From Rhodococcus oryzae (lineage in GTDB: Bacteria; Actinomycetota; Actinomycetes; Mycobacteriales; Mycobacteriaceae), in contig NZ_SUMD01000008.1 of assembly GCF_005049235.1 (NCBI RefSeq), forward strand, positions 1 through 64,000: DNA of 64,000 nucleotides, in the 5' to 3' direction. The notes under the pieces were generated by a model, which did not search any database, was not told the origin of the DNA, and saw only the letters and a program-made list of their open reading frames with translations. Below, piece by piece: positions 8,713 through 18,952 of the stretch. A program made the translations under genes and the position numbers. How positions within the stretch are numbered: position 1 is the first letter of the stretch; every line of letters begins with the position of its first letter.

Positions 8713-8776
8713 CGCCGAGTGTGCAGTTGCCGGGGCATCGCCCGAGTAGCGGCGCCAGCAGGTGCACACTCGGCGG
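8713..8776. repeat. 64-bp palindromic element, copy B (inverted relative to copy A)
   Basis: Arms at 8712-8730 and 8758-8776 pair with two mismatches around a 27-base loop. The reverse complement matches copy A at 7196-7259 in both arms and loop, with seven differences by eye. It sits between the exporter promoter and the end of the ZIP gene. Confidence 0.75.
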
Positions 8777-8800
8777 ACGGGGAGTGCGGGCAGTCGGGTG

Positions 8801-9490
8801 CTAGCCGCCGAGCGCGAACGCGACGAGGAAACCGAGCGCGGTGGACAGCCCGACCCACCAACCGCCCTCCCGATACGCCTCCGGCATCAGCGAATCCGCG
8901 AGCACCGCGATCGTCGCGCCGCCCGCGAACGCCTGGATCACCGAGATCTGCCGATCCGGGATGGCGTCGGCGGCCGCGTTCGCGGCGATCACCACCAGCA
9001 CCAGCACGACCGCGGTCACCGTCCACAGCAGAATTGCGCGGCGGCGGTTGAAGTTCGGCTGCTTGCGCATCGACGCCGCGCCCGCGACCGCCTCGGGCAC
9101 ATTGCCGACCGCGACAGCGACCAGCAGCACGAGGCCGCCACCCGCGCTCAGCGAGACACCGAGCGCGGTGTTCTCCGGGATACCGTCGAGCAGCGTGCCG
9201 AGCATCAGCGCCCAGCCGAGCGCCGCGGGGCCGAGCTTGTTCTCGATGAGGTGATCGGACACCACGTAGACGAGTGCGCCCGCCATCAAGGCGGTTCCGG
9301 CGACCAGCACGCCCTCGGCCTCGAAGGCCGGCTGGAACAGCTCCGTCGACACCGCCGCGACCATGGTGCCCGCGCCGAACGCCATCAGGGCCGCCAGCAG
9401 TGGGCGGGGCAGGTCGTAGCGAAGCCCGACGACCGCCCCGATGAGCAGGGGGACCGCGGTTCCCAGCCCGTACAGCGCGGCAGTGACCAT
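8801..9490 (-). CDS. ZIP-family metal transporter
   Basis: A 229-residue membrane protein of the ZIP/GufA type with about seven to eight hydrophobic segments. GTLLDGIPENTALG is the ZIP helix IV metal site (His replaced by Asp, with Pro-Glu-Asn kept), and VGNVPEAVAGA is the paired helix V site with Asn and Glu. These sites normally carry zinc or other divalent cations; the substitutions make the substrate uncertain. The ATG at 9490 follows TACGAT (9497-9502) by six bases, so the longer open frame upstream is not used. Confidence 0.75.
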   Translation of the reverse strand: MVTAALYGLGTAVPLLIGAVVGLRYDLPRPLLAALMAFGAGTMVAAVSTELFQPAFEAEGVLVAGTALMAGALVYVVSDHLIENKLGPAALGWALMLGTLLDGIPENTALGVSLSAGGGLVLLVAVAVGNVPEAVAGAASMRKQPNFNRRRAILLWTVTAVVLVLVVIAANAAADAIPDRQISVIQAFAGGATIAVLADSLMPEAYREGGWWVGLSTALGFLVAFALGG

Positions 9491-9536
9491 CGGGCGATCG
9501 TACTGTCGCGGCCCGCGGATGCGCGACAATCGTTGG

Positions 9537-10418
9537 GTGGCTTGGCTCGAGGTGTTGCGCACCGGGGCACTGACCACGGTCCAGGACCGTGGCAGGCCCG
9601 GATTCGGCGCGCTCGGCGTCGGCGCGTCGGGGGCCGCCGATCGCGGATCCCACGACAGCGCAAACCGGTTGGTGGGCAACGACCCCGGCGCCGCGACCCT
9701 GGAGGTGACGCTCGGCGGGCTCGCGGTCAGGGCACACGGCGACCTGACCGTCGCGGTCACCGGGGCCCGGGTCCCGTTGTCGGTCAACCACACCCCGAGC
9801 GCGGACTACAGCGTTGTGCACCTGTCCGACGGCGACGTGCTGGCCCTCGGCAACGCCACCGACGGCCTGCGCTGCTACCTCGCCGTGCGCGGTGGGGTGG
9901 ATGCCCCGCCGACGCTCGGCAGCCGCGCGACCGACACGCTCGCCGGGCTCGGCCCGGAGCCCGTGCGGGCCGGTGACCGGCTTGCCGTCGGCGAGCTGAG
10001 CTCGGACTGGCCCGCCGACGAGATCATCCCGCCGCCCCCGGCGAAACCCTCCCCCGCTCGGCTGCGGGTTCGGCTCGGGCCGCGGTCGGAACTGTTCGAG
10101 ACCGCCGCCGTCGACACCCTGTTCGGCCAGCCGTGGACGGTGTCGACGGACAGCAACCGGGTGGGCGCGCGGCTGAGGGGCGACGAGCCGCTGCGGCGCC
10201 GGGACACCTCCGAGCTGGCGAGCGAGGGCATGGTGCCGGGTTCGCTGCAGGTGCCGAGCGGCGGGCAGCCGGTGCTTTTCCTGGCGGACCATCCGGTGAC
10301 CGGCGGCTATCCGGTGATCGCGGTGGTCGTCGACGCCGACCTGGGCGTGGCCGCGCAGCTGGTGCCGGGCGCACAGGTGCGATTCGAGCGCGCGAGCAGC
10401 TCGTCTCAGCGGGGCTGA
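9537..10418 (+). CDS. pxpC: 5-oxoprolinase subunit C (KipA-like)
   Basis: A 293-residue biotin-dependent-carboxylase-like (KipA, AHS2) protein, starting VAWLEVLRTGALTTVQDRGR and carrying the family's GFGALGVGASGAAD loop. With PxpA and PxpB it makes the ATP-dependent 5-oxoprolinase. GTG at 9537 is chosen because GACAAT (9525-9530) lies six bases before it; an ATG at 9519 is the alternative. It has its own promoter, divergent from the ZIP gene, so subunit balance is not set by a shared operon. The 3' end overlaps the converging amidase gene by 13 bases. Confidence 0.88.
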   Translation: MAWLEVLRTGALTTVQDRGRPGFGALGVGASGAADRGSHDSANRLVGNDPGAATLEVTLGGLAVRAHGDLTVAVTGARVPLSVNHTPSADYSVVHLSDGDVLALGNATDGLRCYLAVRGGVDAPPTLGSRATDTLAGLGPEPVRAGDRLAVGELSSDWPADEIIPPPPAKPSPARLRVRLGPRSELFETAAVDTLFGQPWTVSTDSNRVGARLRGDEPLRRRDTSELASEGMVPGSLQVPSGGQPVLFLADHPVTGGYPVIAVVVDADLGVAAQLVPGAQVRFERASSSSQRG

Positions 10419-11596
10419 AGGGCGCGCGACAGGTCGCGGGCCAGCCGCAGCAGGTCCAGGTCACGTCCGCGCGGCCCGAGGATGCCCAGCCCGACGGGAA
10501 CGCCGTCGGCTGTCGGCAGCGGCACGCTCACCGCGCATCGGCCGCTCAGGCCCGCGATGCAGGTCAGCTCCAGGGTGGTGGCGCGGGTCCCCTCGATCAC
10601 CGGGCCGCCGAGCGTCGCGTCCGCCCGGGTCGGCGCCGCCGATGACGCGGACGGCAGCACCAGAAGGTCGTCGCCGAGCCATCGGTCGATGTCGTCGCGG
10701 ATCTGTCGCATCCGGTCGACGGCGCGGTCCCGCTGCGCGTCGGTGTAGCCGGCCGCCGTCTCGAACCGCGAACCGACGTCCGGGCCGAGGCTGTCGCGAT
10801 GCCGGGAGATCCACGCGCCGTGCGCCCGCCACGCCTCCCAGCCCTGCACCGTGCGGAACACCTCGGCCCAGCCGGGCAGCACCCTCGCGTCGAAGGCGCT
10901 CCGCTCGATCCGCGGGAGGTCGCCCGCGCCCCGCCACAGTGCCACCGCGCCCTCGATCGCGTCGCGCACCTGCGGCGAGGCCAGCCCGATGAGCTCATCG
11001 GACACGACCGCTCGAGCGAACCGGCGCTCGGGGGCCGCGGGCAGCAGCACCTGCCCAACCGCGAGGAGCGTGTGCGGGTCGCGCGTCAGCCACCCGACGG
11101 TGTCGAAGGTCGGCGCCAACGGGAGCACGCCGTCGGCGCGGACGACGCCGTGCGTGGGCCGGATCCCGCACAGCCCCTGATAGGAGGCGGGGACGCGGAT
11201 CGAGCCGCCGGTGTCGGTGCCGAGCCCGATGGCGGCCTCGCCGAGCGCGACCGCCGCGGCGGGTCCCGCGCTGGAGCCGCCGGGAATCCGGTCCGGCGCG
11301 CTCGGATTCGGCGGGGTCCCGTAGTGGGCGTTGGTGCCCGCCAGGCTGTAGGCGAACTCGTCGCTGCGCGCGATCCCGGCGATCGCCGCGCCCGCCTCGA
11401 GCAGCGCGGCGACGGCGGGCGCCGTCGACCTTGCCGGTCTGGCTTCGGCGAGCCACCGCTCGTTGCCCGCCCCGGCCGGGTACCCGGCGACGTCGAACAG
11501 CTCCTTGACCGCGACGGTCATCCCGTCGAGCGGTCCCCGCCCGGTCGGCAGGGCCAGGGGCGTGCCGAATTCCCGCCACACCGTCGGGTCGACCAC
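10406..11596 (-). CDS. amidase-signature-family hydrolase
   Basis: A 396-residue amidase with the Ser-cisSer-Lys triad visible: Lys in MTVAVKELFDVAG near residue 32, the GGSSAG serine near residue 110 and the nucleophile serine in DTGGSIRVPA. The domain resembles AtzF/allophanate-hydrolase-type amidases. GTG at 11596 is favoured over GTG at 11617 because AGGAGG (11602-11607) sits six bases upstream. Its position next to pxpC suggests work on small amides or cyclic amides, but the substrate is unknown. Confidence 0.82.
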   Translation of the reverse strand: MVDPTVWREFGTPLALPTGRGPLDGMTVAVKELFDVAGYPAGAGNERWLAEARPARSTAPAVAALLEAGAAIAGIARSDEFAYSLAGTNAHYGTPPNPSAPDRIPGGSSAGPAAAVALGEAAIGLGTDTGGSIRVPASYQGLCGIRPTHGVVRADGVLPLAPTFDTVGWLTRDPHTLLAVGQVLLPAAPERRFARAVVSDELIGLASPQVRDAIEGAVALWRGAGDLPRIERSAFDARVLPGWAEVFRTVQGWEAWRAHGAWISRHRDSLGPDVGSRFETAAGYTDAQRDRAVDRMRQIRDDIDRWLGDDLLVLPSASSAAPTRADATLGGPVIEGTRATTLELTCIAGLSGRCAVSVPLPTADGVPVGLGILGPRGRDLDLLRLARDLSRALQPR

Positions 11597-11618
11597 GGAA
11601 ACCTCCTGGTCAGGCACT

Positions 11619-11658
11619 GTGAGTGAATTGCGGCCCCATAGGAGTGCAATTCACTCAC
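11619..11658 (-). terminator. hairpin terminator between rlmB and the amidase gene
   Basis: Perfect 13-bp arms GTGAGTGAATTGC (11619-11631) and GCAATTCACTCAC (11646-11658) enclose a 14-base loop, 16 bases past the rlmB stop. The arms are AT-richer than their surroundings. There is no T-run. Confidence 0.55.
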
Positions 11659-11673
11659 GGGCGGCGGAGCCGC

Positions 11674-12660
11674 CTATCGCCTGCGCTGCCGGGCGATGTC
11701 GGCGAGCACGACGCCCGCGGCGACCGAGGCGTTGAGCGACTCGACCGGACCCGCCATCGGGATGCTGAGGATGGAGTCGCAGGACTCGCGGACCAAACGG
11801 GACAGGCCCTTGCCCTCCGAGCCGACGACCACGACAACCGGTCCGGTGCCGTCGTACTCGTCGAGGGTGGTGTCGCCCCCGGCATCGAGGCCGACGATCT
11901 GCACGCCCTTGGCCGCCCAGTCCTTCAGCGTCCGGGTCAGGTTGGTGGCCTGCGCGATCGGCAGCCGGGCCGCCGCGCCCGCGCTGGTGCGCCACGCGAC
12001 CGCGGTGACGCTGGCGCTGCGGCGCTGCGGGATGACCACGCCGTGGCCGCCGAACGCCGCCACCGAACGCACCACGGCGCCCAGGTTGCGCGGGTCGGTG
12101 ATGTTGTCGAGCGCCACCAGCAGCGCGGGCTCCTGGTGCTTGCGAGCCTCGGCGATCAGGTCGTCCGGGTGCGCGTACCGGTACGGGGGCACCTGCAGGG
12201 CGACGCCCTGGTGCAACCCGTTGGCGCTCATCCGGTCCAGGTCCGTGCGCGGGACCTCGAGGATCGAGATGCCCGCCTCGGCCGCCAGCTGCACGCTCTC
12301 GGTGAGCCGCTCGTCGCTCTCGGTGCCGACCGCGACGTACAGCGCGGTCGCGGGCACGCCCGCCCGCAGGCACTCCACGACCGGGTTACGGCCCAACACG
12401 TTCTCGGGTCCGGCATCGCCCTTGCGCGGCGAGCCGCCGCGGCCGCGCGGCGCGCTGCCACCGGTGCGGCCACTGGCGTCGGCGGCGCGGGCCGCCGCCC
12501 TGGCGCGCTTGGCGGCGGGGTGCTTGGTGCGCTCGACCGCGGGCGGGGTGGCCCCGCGCCCCTCGAGGCTGCGCCTGCCCTTGCCTCCGGAGCCCGCGAC
12601 CTGGCCCTTCTTGGTGCCGCTCTTGCGGATCGCGCCGCGCCTGCTCGAATTGCCAGCCAT
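11674..12660 (-). CDS. rlmB: 23S rRNA 2'-O-methyltransferase (TrmH/SpoU family, RlmB-like)
   Basis: A 328-residue SPOUT methyltransferase, probably modifying a guanosine of 23S rRNA with S-adenosylmethionine. The N-terminal ~80 residues are basic and low in complexity (RNA-binding tail). Then come a substrate-binding domain and the knotted domain with [27 protein letters not shown] and [17 protein letters not shown] (SpoU motifs 1-3). The ATG at 12660 overlaps the cysS stop (TAATG), so the pair is coupled, as in M. tuberculosis (Rv3579c-cysS). The exact target base is inferred from the family. Confidence 0.85.
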   Translation of the reverse strand: MAGNSSRRGAIRKSGTKKGQVAGSGGKGRRSLEGRGATPPAVERTKHPAAKRARAAARAADASGRTGGSAPRGRGGSPRKGDAGPENVLGRNPVVECLRAGVPATALYVAVGTESDERLTESVQLAAEAGISILEVPRTDLDRMSANGLHQGVALQVPPYRYAHPDDLIAEARKHQEPALLVALDNITDPRNLGAVVRSVAAFGGHGVVIPQRRSASVTAVAWRTSAGAAARLPIAQATNLTRTLKDWAAKGVQIVGLDAGGDTTLDEYDGTGPVVVVVGSEGKGLSRLVRESCDSILSIPMAGPVESLNASVAAGVVLADIARQRRR

Positions 12661-14069
12661 TACAGTCCCGCTTCGTTGTGGTTCGTCTTGAGGGACCACT
12701 CGGGCCCGCTCGGTGTGTCGGTGACCTCGACGCCCGCCGCGGCGAGCCGGTCCCGGATCTCATCGGCGGCGGCCCAGTCCTTGTCCGCCTTTGCCTTCTG
12801 GCGCGCATCGAGATTCGCGCGCACCAGAACATCGAGCGCCGCGTGGGCCGCCGAGCCGTCGTCGGCATCGGCCGCCCAGTGCGGGTCGAGCGGGTCCACC
12901 CCGAGGATGCCCATCATGGCCCGCACCTGACCGGCGATCTCCAACGCCGCGGTCAGGTCGCCGGCGTCGAGCGCCTTGTTCCCCTCGGTCTTGCTGCCGT
13001 GGATCTCGGCCAGCGCCTTCGGCACCGCAAGGTCGTCGTCGAGCGCGGCCGCGAACCCCTCGGTCCACTTGCCGACCGGGATCTCACCCGCCCGCTCGCG
13101 GGTCTTGAGGATGAAGGCCTCCAGGCCGCGGTAGGACTCGGCGGCCACCTCGAGCGCGTGATCGGAGTACTCGAGCATGGAGCGGTAGTGCGCTCCGCCC
13201 AGGTAGTACCGGAGCTCTTGCGGCCGAACCTTCTTCAGCACGTTCGGCACCGACAGCACGTTGCCGAGCGACTTCGACATCTTCTCGCCGCCCATGGTGA
13301 CCCAGCCGTTGTGCAGCCAGTACCGGGCGAACCCGTCGCCCGCGGCCCGGCTCTGCGCCATCTCGTTCTCGTGGTGCGGGAACACCAGGTCCAGCCCGCC
13401 GCAGTGGATGTCGAACTCCGCACCCAGGTAGGCCTCCGCCATCGCCGAGCACTCCAGGTGCCAGCCCGGACGTCCCCGTCCCCACGGCGTCGGCCAGGAC
13501 GGCTCCCCCGGCTTCTCTGCCTTCCACAGCGTGAAGTCCCGCGGGTCCCGCTTGCCCTCGGCCGCGCTCTCGCCCTGGTGCACGTCGTCGAGCTTGTGCC
13601 CGGACAGCGCGCCGTACGGCGCGTAGCTGCGCACGTCGAAGTACACGTCGCCGGCGGCGGCGTAGGCGTGGCCGGCGTCGATCAGGCGCTGCATCATGTC
13701 GACCATCTGGGTGACGTGGCCGGTCGCGCGGGGCTCAGCCGAGGGCGGCAGCACGCCGAGCCGGTCGTAGGCCCAGTCGAAGGCGCGCTCGTAGGTCGCC
13801 GCCCACTCCCACCACGGCCGCCCGGCGTCGGCGGCCTTGTTCAGGATCTTGTCGTCGATGTCGGTGACGTTCCGGATGAACGCGACGTCGTAGTCATGCG
13901 CGAGCAGCCAGCGCCGCAGCACGTCGAACGCGACGCCGCTGCGCACATGGCCGATGTGCGGCTCGCCCTGGACGGTCGCACCACAGAGATAGATCGACGC
14001 GTGTCCGGGGGCCAGCGGAACGAAGTCACGCAGGGCCCGCGTCTCGGTGTCGAATAGGCGCAGGGTCAC
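12660..14069 (-). CDS. cysS: cysteinyl-tRNA synthetase
   Basis: A 469-residue class I synthetase that charges tRNA-Cys. HIGH is at residues 38-41 ([11 protein letters not shown]) and KMSKSLGN near residue 270. The first zinc cysteine is in YLCGATV (Cys29), with further ligands in LECSAMAE and the following HHENE. It starts with GTG eleven bases after ispF, in a run ispD-ispF-cysS-rlmB matching M. tuberculosis order. Confidence 0.95.
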   Translation of the reverse strand: MTLRLFDTETRALRDFVPLAPGHASIYLCGATVQGEPHIGHVRSGVAFDVLRRWLLAHDYDVAFIRNVTDIDDKILNKAADAGRPWWEWAATYERAFDWAYDRLGVLPPSAEPRATGHVTQMVDMMQRLIDAGHAYAAAGDVYFDVRSYAPYGALSGHKLDDVHQGESAAEGKRDPRDFTLWKAEKPGEPSWPTPWGRGRPGWHLECSAMAEAYLGAEFDIHCGGLDLVFPHHENEMAQSRAAGDGFARYWLHNGWVTMGGEKMSKSLGNVLSVPNVLKKVRPQELRYYLGGAHYRSMLEYSDHALEVAAESYRGLEAFILKTRERAGEIPVGKWTEGFAAALDDDLAVPKALAEIHGSKTEGNKALDAGDLTAALEIAGQVRAMMGILGVDPLDPHWAADADDGSAAHAALDVLVRANLDARQKAKADKDWAAADEIRDRLAAAGVEVTDTPSGPEWSLKTNHNEAGL

Positions 14070-14080
14070 GACGTGCGATC

Positions 14081-14557
14081 TTACCGGCCCGAACCGGTGT
14101 CAAGTACCAGCGCGGTCGCGACGGCCGCGATGCCCTCGCCCCGGCCGGTGAGCCCGAGACCGTCGGTGGTCGTCGCGGAGACGGAGACGGGAGCCCCGAG
14201 CACCTCGGAGAGCACGTCCTGCGCCTCCACCCGGCGGGGACCGATCTTGGGACGATTCCCGATGACCTGGACCGCCGCGTTACCGATCCGCAGGCCGTCG
14301 GCCTCGATCAGCCTGCGCACCTCGGTCAGCAGCACCGCACCGCTGGCCCCGTCCCATTCCGGCCTGCCGGTGCCGAACACCGAGCCGAGGTCGCCCAGTC
14401 CCGCCGCCGACAACAGCGCGTCGCACAGCGCGTGCGCGGCGACGTCGCCGTCGGAGTGGCCGGCGCAGCCGTCCTCGTCCGCGAACAACAGCCCGGCGAT
14501 CCAGCACGGCCTGCCGACCTCGATCGGATGGACGTCGGTGCCGATTCCCACTCGCAC
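14081..14557 (-). CDS. ispF: 2-C-methyl-D-erythritol 2,4-cyclodiphosphate synthase
   Basis: A 158-residue enzyme of the non-mevalonate isoprenoid pathway that closes the cyclic diphosphate. The zinc site is visible as Asp8 and His10 in GTDVHP and His42 in [21 protein letters not shown] near the end is the family signature. It starts with GTG 14 bases after ispD. IspD and IspF act on successive intermediates, so joint transcription fits their role. Confidence 0.95.
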   Translation of the reverse strand: MRVGIGTDVHPIEVGRPCWIAGLLFADEDGCAGHSDGDVAAHALCDALLSAAGLGDLGSVFGTGRPEWDGASGAVLLTEVRRLIEADGLRIGNAAVQVIGNRPKIGPRRVEAQDVLSEVLGAPVSVSATTTDGLGLTGRGEGIAAVATALVLDTGSGR

Positions 14558-14571
14558 GGTTGCCCGGCTCC

Positions 14572-15282
14572 CTACTGCTCGATCGGTTCGTCGTTCGCCA
14601 GCGCCCTGGCCAGCGCCAGGTCCAGCGGGGTGGTGATCTTGAAGGCCAGCGGATCCCCGACGATGGTCCTGACCCGCCCGCCGATCCGTTCGACCAGGCC
14701 CGCGTCGTCGGTGGCAAGCGAGTCGGCGGCCGCGTAGGCGCGGCGCAGCAGATCCGCGGTGAATCCCTGCGGCGTCTGCACGGCTCGCAGCTCCGAGCGT
14801 TCCGGGGTACCGGTCACCGCGCCGAGCAGGTCAACCGTCTTGATGGTGTCGGAGACCGGCAGTGCGGGCACCACCGCATCGCGGCCGGCACGCAGCTCCG
14901 CCACGACGCGGGCGATCAGGGGCGGCGGGGTCAGTGCCCGGGCCGCGTCGTGCACGAGCAGCAGGTCCGCGTCCTCCGCGGCGGCGAGCCCCGCGCGCAC
15001 CGAGTCGGTCCGCTCGGCGCCACCTGCGACGATGTCGACGCCGTCGGGCAGTTCCGCGCGCACCGAGTCGATCCGGTCCGCGGGCACGATCACCACGACA
15101 CGGTCGACGACACCGGACTCGATCAGTCCATCGACGGCGAGCCGGAGCATGGAGACACCGCGCAGCGTGACGAACGCCTTCGGGATGCCCTCCCCGAGGC
15201 GCTCCCCGCGCCCGGCAGCGGGCACCAAAGCAATGACCCGGCCTCCGCTGCTCACTTCGGCCGGGTCAGTCACGTTGTTCAT
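14572..15282 (-). CDS. ispD: 2-C-methyl-D-erythritol 4-phosphate cytidylyltransferase
   Basis: A 236-residue nucleotidyltransferase that joins CTP and methylerythritol phosphate. The nucleotide-binding loop [11 protein letters not shown] is at residues 19-29, with [10 protein letters not shown] and the late QTPQGF conserved. It lies three bases after carD, and CarD, IspD and IspF are co-directional, as in mycobacteria. The first 13 residues before the fold are variable; an internal start cannot be excluded. Confidence 0.94.
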   Translation of the reverse strand: MNNVTDPAEVSSGGRVIALVPAAGRGERLGEGIPKAFVTLRGVSMLRLAVDGLIESGVVDRVVVIVPADRIDSVRAELPDGVDIVAGGAERTDSVRAGLAAAEDADLLLVHDAARALTPPPLIARVVAELRAGRDAVVPALPVSDTIKTVDLLGAVTGTPERSELRAVQTPQGFTADLLRRAYAAADSLATDDAGLVERIGGRVRTIVGDPLAFKITTPLDLALARALANDEPIEQ

Positions 15283-15285
15283 GTG

Positions 15286-16048
<763 letters not shown>

Positions 16049-16660
16049 GTGACAGCCCTGAATGCGCCGACTCGACGAGTCGCGACCGCCGTTGCCCTGG
16101 CCGCAGCCGCGGCGATCTCGCTGTCCGCCTGCAGCGCGGGCCAGATCACCCAGACCGCAACCCAGGTCGCGGCCGTGAACGGCAACTACGCCAACCAGGG
16201 TGATATCTCCCTGCGCAACGTGCACATCCTGTACCCCGACAGCGAGGAGTACAGCCTCGAGCCCGGCGGAAAGGCCGCTCTCGCGTTCACCGCGGTGAAC
16301 AACAACGAGGAGAAGGCCGACCGCCTGACCAAGATCACCACCGATGCGGCCGACTCGGTCACCATCGCGGGCGAGGTCGGCGGCCGGATCATCAAGCCGC
16401 AGACATCCCTCGGCGCCGGCACCCGCGCCGCGACCGTCCTCGACGACCCCGAGGACCCCACCCAGCTGATCCTGGTGGTGCTCAACGACATCAACGAGGG
16501 CGTCTACCCCGGCCTGACGGTCCCGATCACCTTCAGCTTCGAGCGCGCGGGCGACATCGTCGTCTCGGTGCCGGTCGATGCGGGGCCGAAGACCGAGCGC
16601 CACGAGTCGGACAAGTCCGGCAACGCAGATGCCGAGCCCCTCGGCAGCGGCGGACACTAG
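16049..16660 (+). CDS. lpqE: LpqE-like lipoprotein
   Basis: A 203-residue secreted lipoprotein; the signal sequence ends in the lipobox LSAC (Cys28). The middle part (residues 50-180) looks like a beta-sandwich similar to the DUF461/PCuAC group, but I do not see the usual Met/His copper ligands, so copper handling should not be assumed. The tail is charged and disordered. The position between carD and radA matches lpqE (Rv3584) in M. tuberculosis. It starts with GTG behind a GGAGG site and is followed by a strong terminator, so it is probably monocistronic. Confidence 0.8.
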   Translation: MTALNAPTRRVATAVALAAAAAISLSACSAGQITQTATQVAAVNGNYANQGDISLRNVHILYPDSEEYSLEPGGKAALAFTAVNNNEEKADRLTKITTDAADSVTIAGEVGGRIIKPQTSLGAGTRAATVLDDPEDPTQLILVVLNDINEGVYPGLTVPITFSFERAGDIVVSVPVDAGPKTERHESDKSGNADAEPLGSGGH

Positions 16661-16673
16661 TCCCAACGGTTCA

Positions 16674-16714
16674 ACGAGAACGGCCCCGACGCTCAGCGTC
16701 GGGGCCGTTCTCGT
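16674..16714 (+). terminator. strong hairpin terminator of lpqE
   Basis: Perfect 20-bp arms (16674-16693 and 16695-16714) form a very stable, GC-rich stem starting 14 bases after the lpqE stop, followed by a short TC-rich stretch. It isolates lpqE from radA. Confidence 0.8.
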
Positions 16715-16802
16715 CGTTGCGGCGCAGCGTATTTCGGCCCGAACGACACACCCTGCCGCGCCACGGCCATGCCGCTCCTGCCGCACTGTCGGACCCCACC
16801 CC

Positions 16803-16808
16803 TAGGCT
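16803..16808 (+). promoter_or_regulatory. radA -10 box
   Basis: TAGGCT ends six bases before GTG 16815 and three before GTG 16812. The spacing used elsewhere in this window supports the second GTG as the start. No clear -35 is seen. Confidence 0.45.
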
Positions 16809-16814
16809 GCGGTG

Positions 16815-18197
16815 GTGGCCAAACCCAAATCGAGCTTTCGCTGCTCGTCCTGTCAGCACTCGATGGCCAAATGGGTCGGCCGCTGCCCCGACTGCGGGTC
16901 GTGGGGCTCGATCGAGGAGGTGGCCGTTCTCGCCGCCGTCGCGAGCAGGCCGGGCGCCACCGCCGCCCGCGGGGTGTCCATGGTGCCGACCTCCCCGGCG
17001 ACCCCGATCTCTCAGATCAACGGCACCTCAACCAGGGCCAAGCCCACGGGCGTGTCCGAGCTCGACCGGGTGCTCGGCGGCGGCCTGGTCCCCGGTTCGG
17101 TGGTGCTGCTCGCGGGCGAGCCGGGCGTCGGCAAGTCCACCCTGCTCCTCGAGGTCGTGCACCGGTGGGCGCAGCGCGACCCGCAGGACCGCGCCCTCTA
17201 CGTCACCGGCGAGGAGTCGGCCGGGCAGGTCCGGCTCCGGGCCGACCGGACCAACTCCGTGCACGAGCGGGTCTTCCTGGCCGCCGAGTCCGACCTGGCC
17301 ACCGTGTTCGGGCACGTCGAACAGGTCCGCCCGACGCTCCTGATCGTGGACTCGGTGCAGACGATGCTCGCCGCCGACGTCGAGGGCGTGGTCGGCGGCG
17401 TCACCCAGGTCCGCGCCATCACCAGCGCGCTCACCTCCCTGGCGAAGTCCAGCGGCATCCCGGTGCTGCTGATCGGCCACGTCACCAAGGACGGTGCGGT
17501 GGCCGGGCCGCGCGCACTGGAGCACCTGGTGGACGTGGTGCTGCACTTCGAGGGCGACAAGCACTCCACCCTGCGCATGGTGCGGGGCGTCAAGAACCGC
17601 TTCGGCGCGGCCGACGAGGTGGGCTGTTTCGAGCTACGCGAGGACGGTATCGAATGCGTCAGCGACCCGTCCGGGCTCTTCCTGCACCACCGCGACGACA
17701 CCGTCCCCGGCACCGCCGTCACCGTCACCATGGACGGCAAGCGCCCGCTGCTCGGCGAGGTGCAGGCACTCGTCGCGACGTCACACAACCCCTCGCCCCG
17801 GCGCGCGGTCAGCGGCATGGACTCGGCGCGGGTGTCGATGGTGCTGGCCGTGCTCGAACGGCGCTGCGGGGTCAAGGTCTCCGACAAGGAGGTGTACGCG
17901 GCGACGGTCGGCGGAATGCGGCTGACCGAACCGTCCGCGGACCTGGCCCTTGCCGTCGCGGTGGCGTCCGCGTTCAAGGACGCGGCGCTGCCGCCGGGGG
18001 TGGTGGTGCTCGGCGAGGTCGGGCTGGCGGGCGAGGTGCGCCGGGTCACGGGCGTGGACCGGCGGCTCGCCGAGGCGAAGCGGCTCGGCTTCACCCACGC
18101 GGTTGTGCCCCGCGACTCCGGGACACCGCCGCCGGGGATGCGGGCCACCGAGGTCACCAATCTCGGTGAGGCCCTGCGGGTGCTGCCCCGGGGCTGA
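16815..18197 (+). CDS. radA: DNA repair protein RadA
   Basis: A 460-residue RecA-like branch-migration ATPase used in recombinational repair. Order: a four-cysteine zinc finger (Cys10, 13, 24, 27), Walker [14 protein letters not shown], the RadA-specific VKNRFG motif, and a Lon-protease-like C-terminal domain. GTG at 16815 is chosen over 16812 from the -10 spacing and because the resulting [10 protein letters not shown] start resembles mycobacterial RadA. It precedes disA, as in M. tuberculosis, with a thioesterase gene inserted between them. Confidence 0.93.
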   Translation: MAKPKSSFRCSSCQHSMAKWVGRCPDCGSWGSIEEVAVLAAVASRPGATAARGVSMVPTSPATPISQINGTSTRAKPTGVSELDRVLGGGLVPGSVVLLAGEPGVGKSTLLLEVVHRWAQRDPQDRALYVTGEESAGQVRLRADRTNSVHERVFLAAESDLATVFGHVEQVRPTLLIVDSVQTMLAADVEGVVGGVTQVRAITSALTSLAKSSGIPVLLIGHVTKDGAVAGPRALEHLVDVVLHFEGDKHSTLRMVRGVKNRFGAADEVGCFELREDGIECVSDPSGLFLHHRDDTVPGTAVTVTMDGKRPLLGEVQALVATSHNPSPRRAVSGMDSARVSMVLAVLERRCGVKVSDKEVYAATVGGMRLTEPSADLALAVAVASAFKDAALPPGVVVLGEVGLAGEVRRVTGVDRRLAEAKRLGFTHAVVPRDSGTPPPGMRATEVTNLGEALRVLPRG

Positions 18198-18203
18198 GCG
18201 GTC

Positions 18204-18764
18204 CTACAGCGAGGAGGACGTGCCGAACGGGGAGGTGGCGTCGCCGTCCACGAAGTCCTGCATCGGCGCGAAGTGCTCGGGCTTGATGGTCAGGAACAGC
18301 CCGCGGGAGGTGGCGACGATGTCGTCACCCGCGGTCGGTCCCTCGACGATCCGGGCCTCGGCGGTGGTGTAGACCTTGCGCCGGACCATGCCGTCGATCC
18401 GGGCGCGGAACTCGAGCACCGATCCGAGCGGGATCGGCTTCGCGAAATCGATCTCCAGGTGACCGGTGACCACGGGGCCGCCGAGCACCATGCAGGCCAT
18501 GCCCTGGACCTCGTCGAAGGCGACGGACAGGATGCCGCCGTGGATCACCCCTGGTCCGCCCTGGTATCGGTTCGCCACGGTCAGCCGGCCGGACACCTCG
18601 AGGCCCTCACCCGCGGTGAAGGTCATCGCCATCCCGGCGGGCTGGTCGTCGCCGCAGCCGAAGCACTTGGACCAGTGCTGCGGGAGGGCCCCGCCCGGTG
18701 CAGGGAAGAAGTCGGGGCGGATCGGCAACACGAGATCATCGGGCAAGGTCCAGGTACTACTCAC
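18204..18764 (-). CDS. hotdog-fold thioesterase (PaaI-like)
   Basis: A 186-residue protein with a hotdog core: GPGVIHGGILSVAFDEVQG carries the family's HGG motif and the catalytic Asp/Glu region. Such proteins hydrolyse acyl-CoA thioesters. A CFGCG motif near the N terminus, seen in some actinobacterial members, could bind a metal. GTG at 18764 is supported by TACTTT (18772-18777) seven bases upstream; the longer frame would cross the disA promoter side. The gene is absent from the matching M. tuberculosis position. Confidence 0.75.
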   Translation of the reverse strand: MSSTWTLPDDLVLPIRPDFFPAPGGALPQHWSKCFGCGDDQPAGMAMTFTAGEGLEVSGRLTVANRYQGGPGVIHGGILSVAFDEVQGMACMVLGGPVVTGHLEIDFAKPIPLGSVLEFRARIDGMVRRKVYTTAEARIVEGPTAGDDIVATSRGLFLTIKPEHFAPMQDFVDGDATSPFGTSSSL

Positions 18765-18952
18765 AGCTAACAAAGTATCGGTCCGCCGATCGCGGTCCCG
18801 ATGCGCCCCTGGCCGGTCCCGCACCGGCGCGTCCGGCCCCGGGGAGGCCGCAGCCTCTCCCCCGCTGGGTAACCTGGACGCGAAGCGACGGCGGATCGAC
18901 CGACTCCGCCCGGCGATGAGGCGCCGCGCACCGCGAGCGAGGGGGGACGGCA

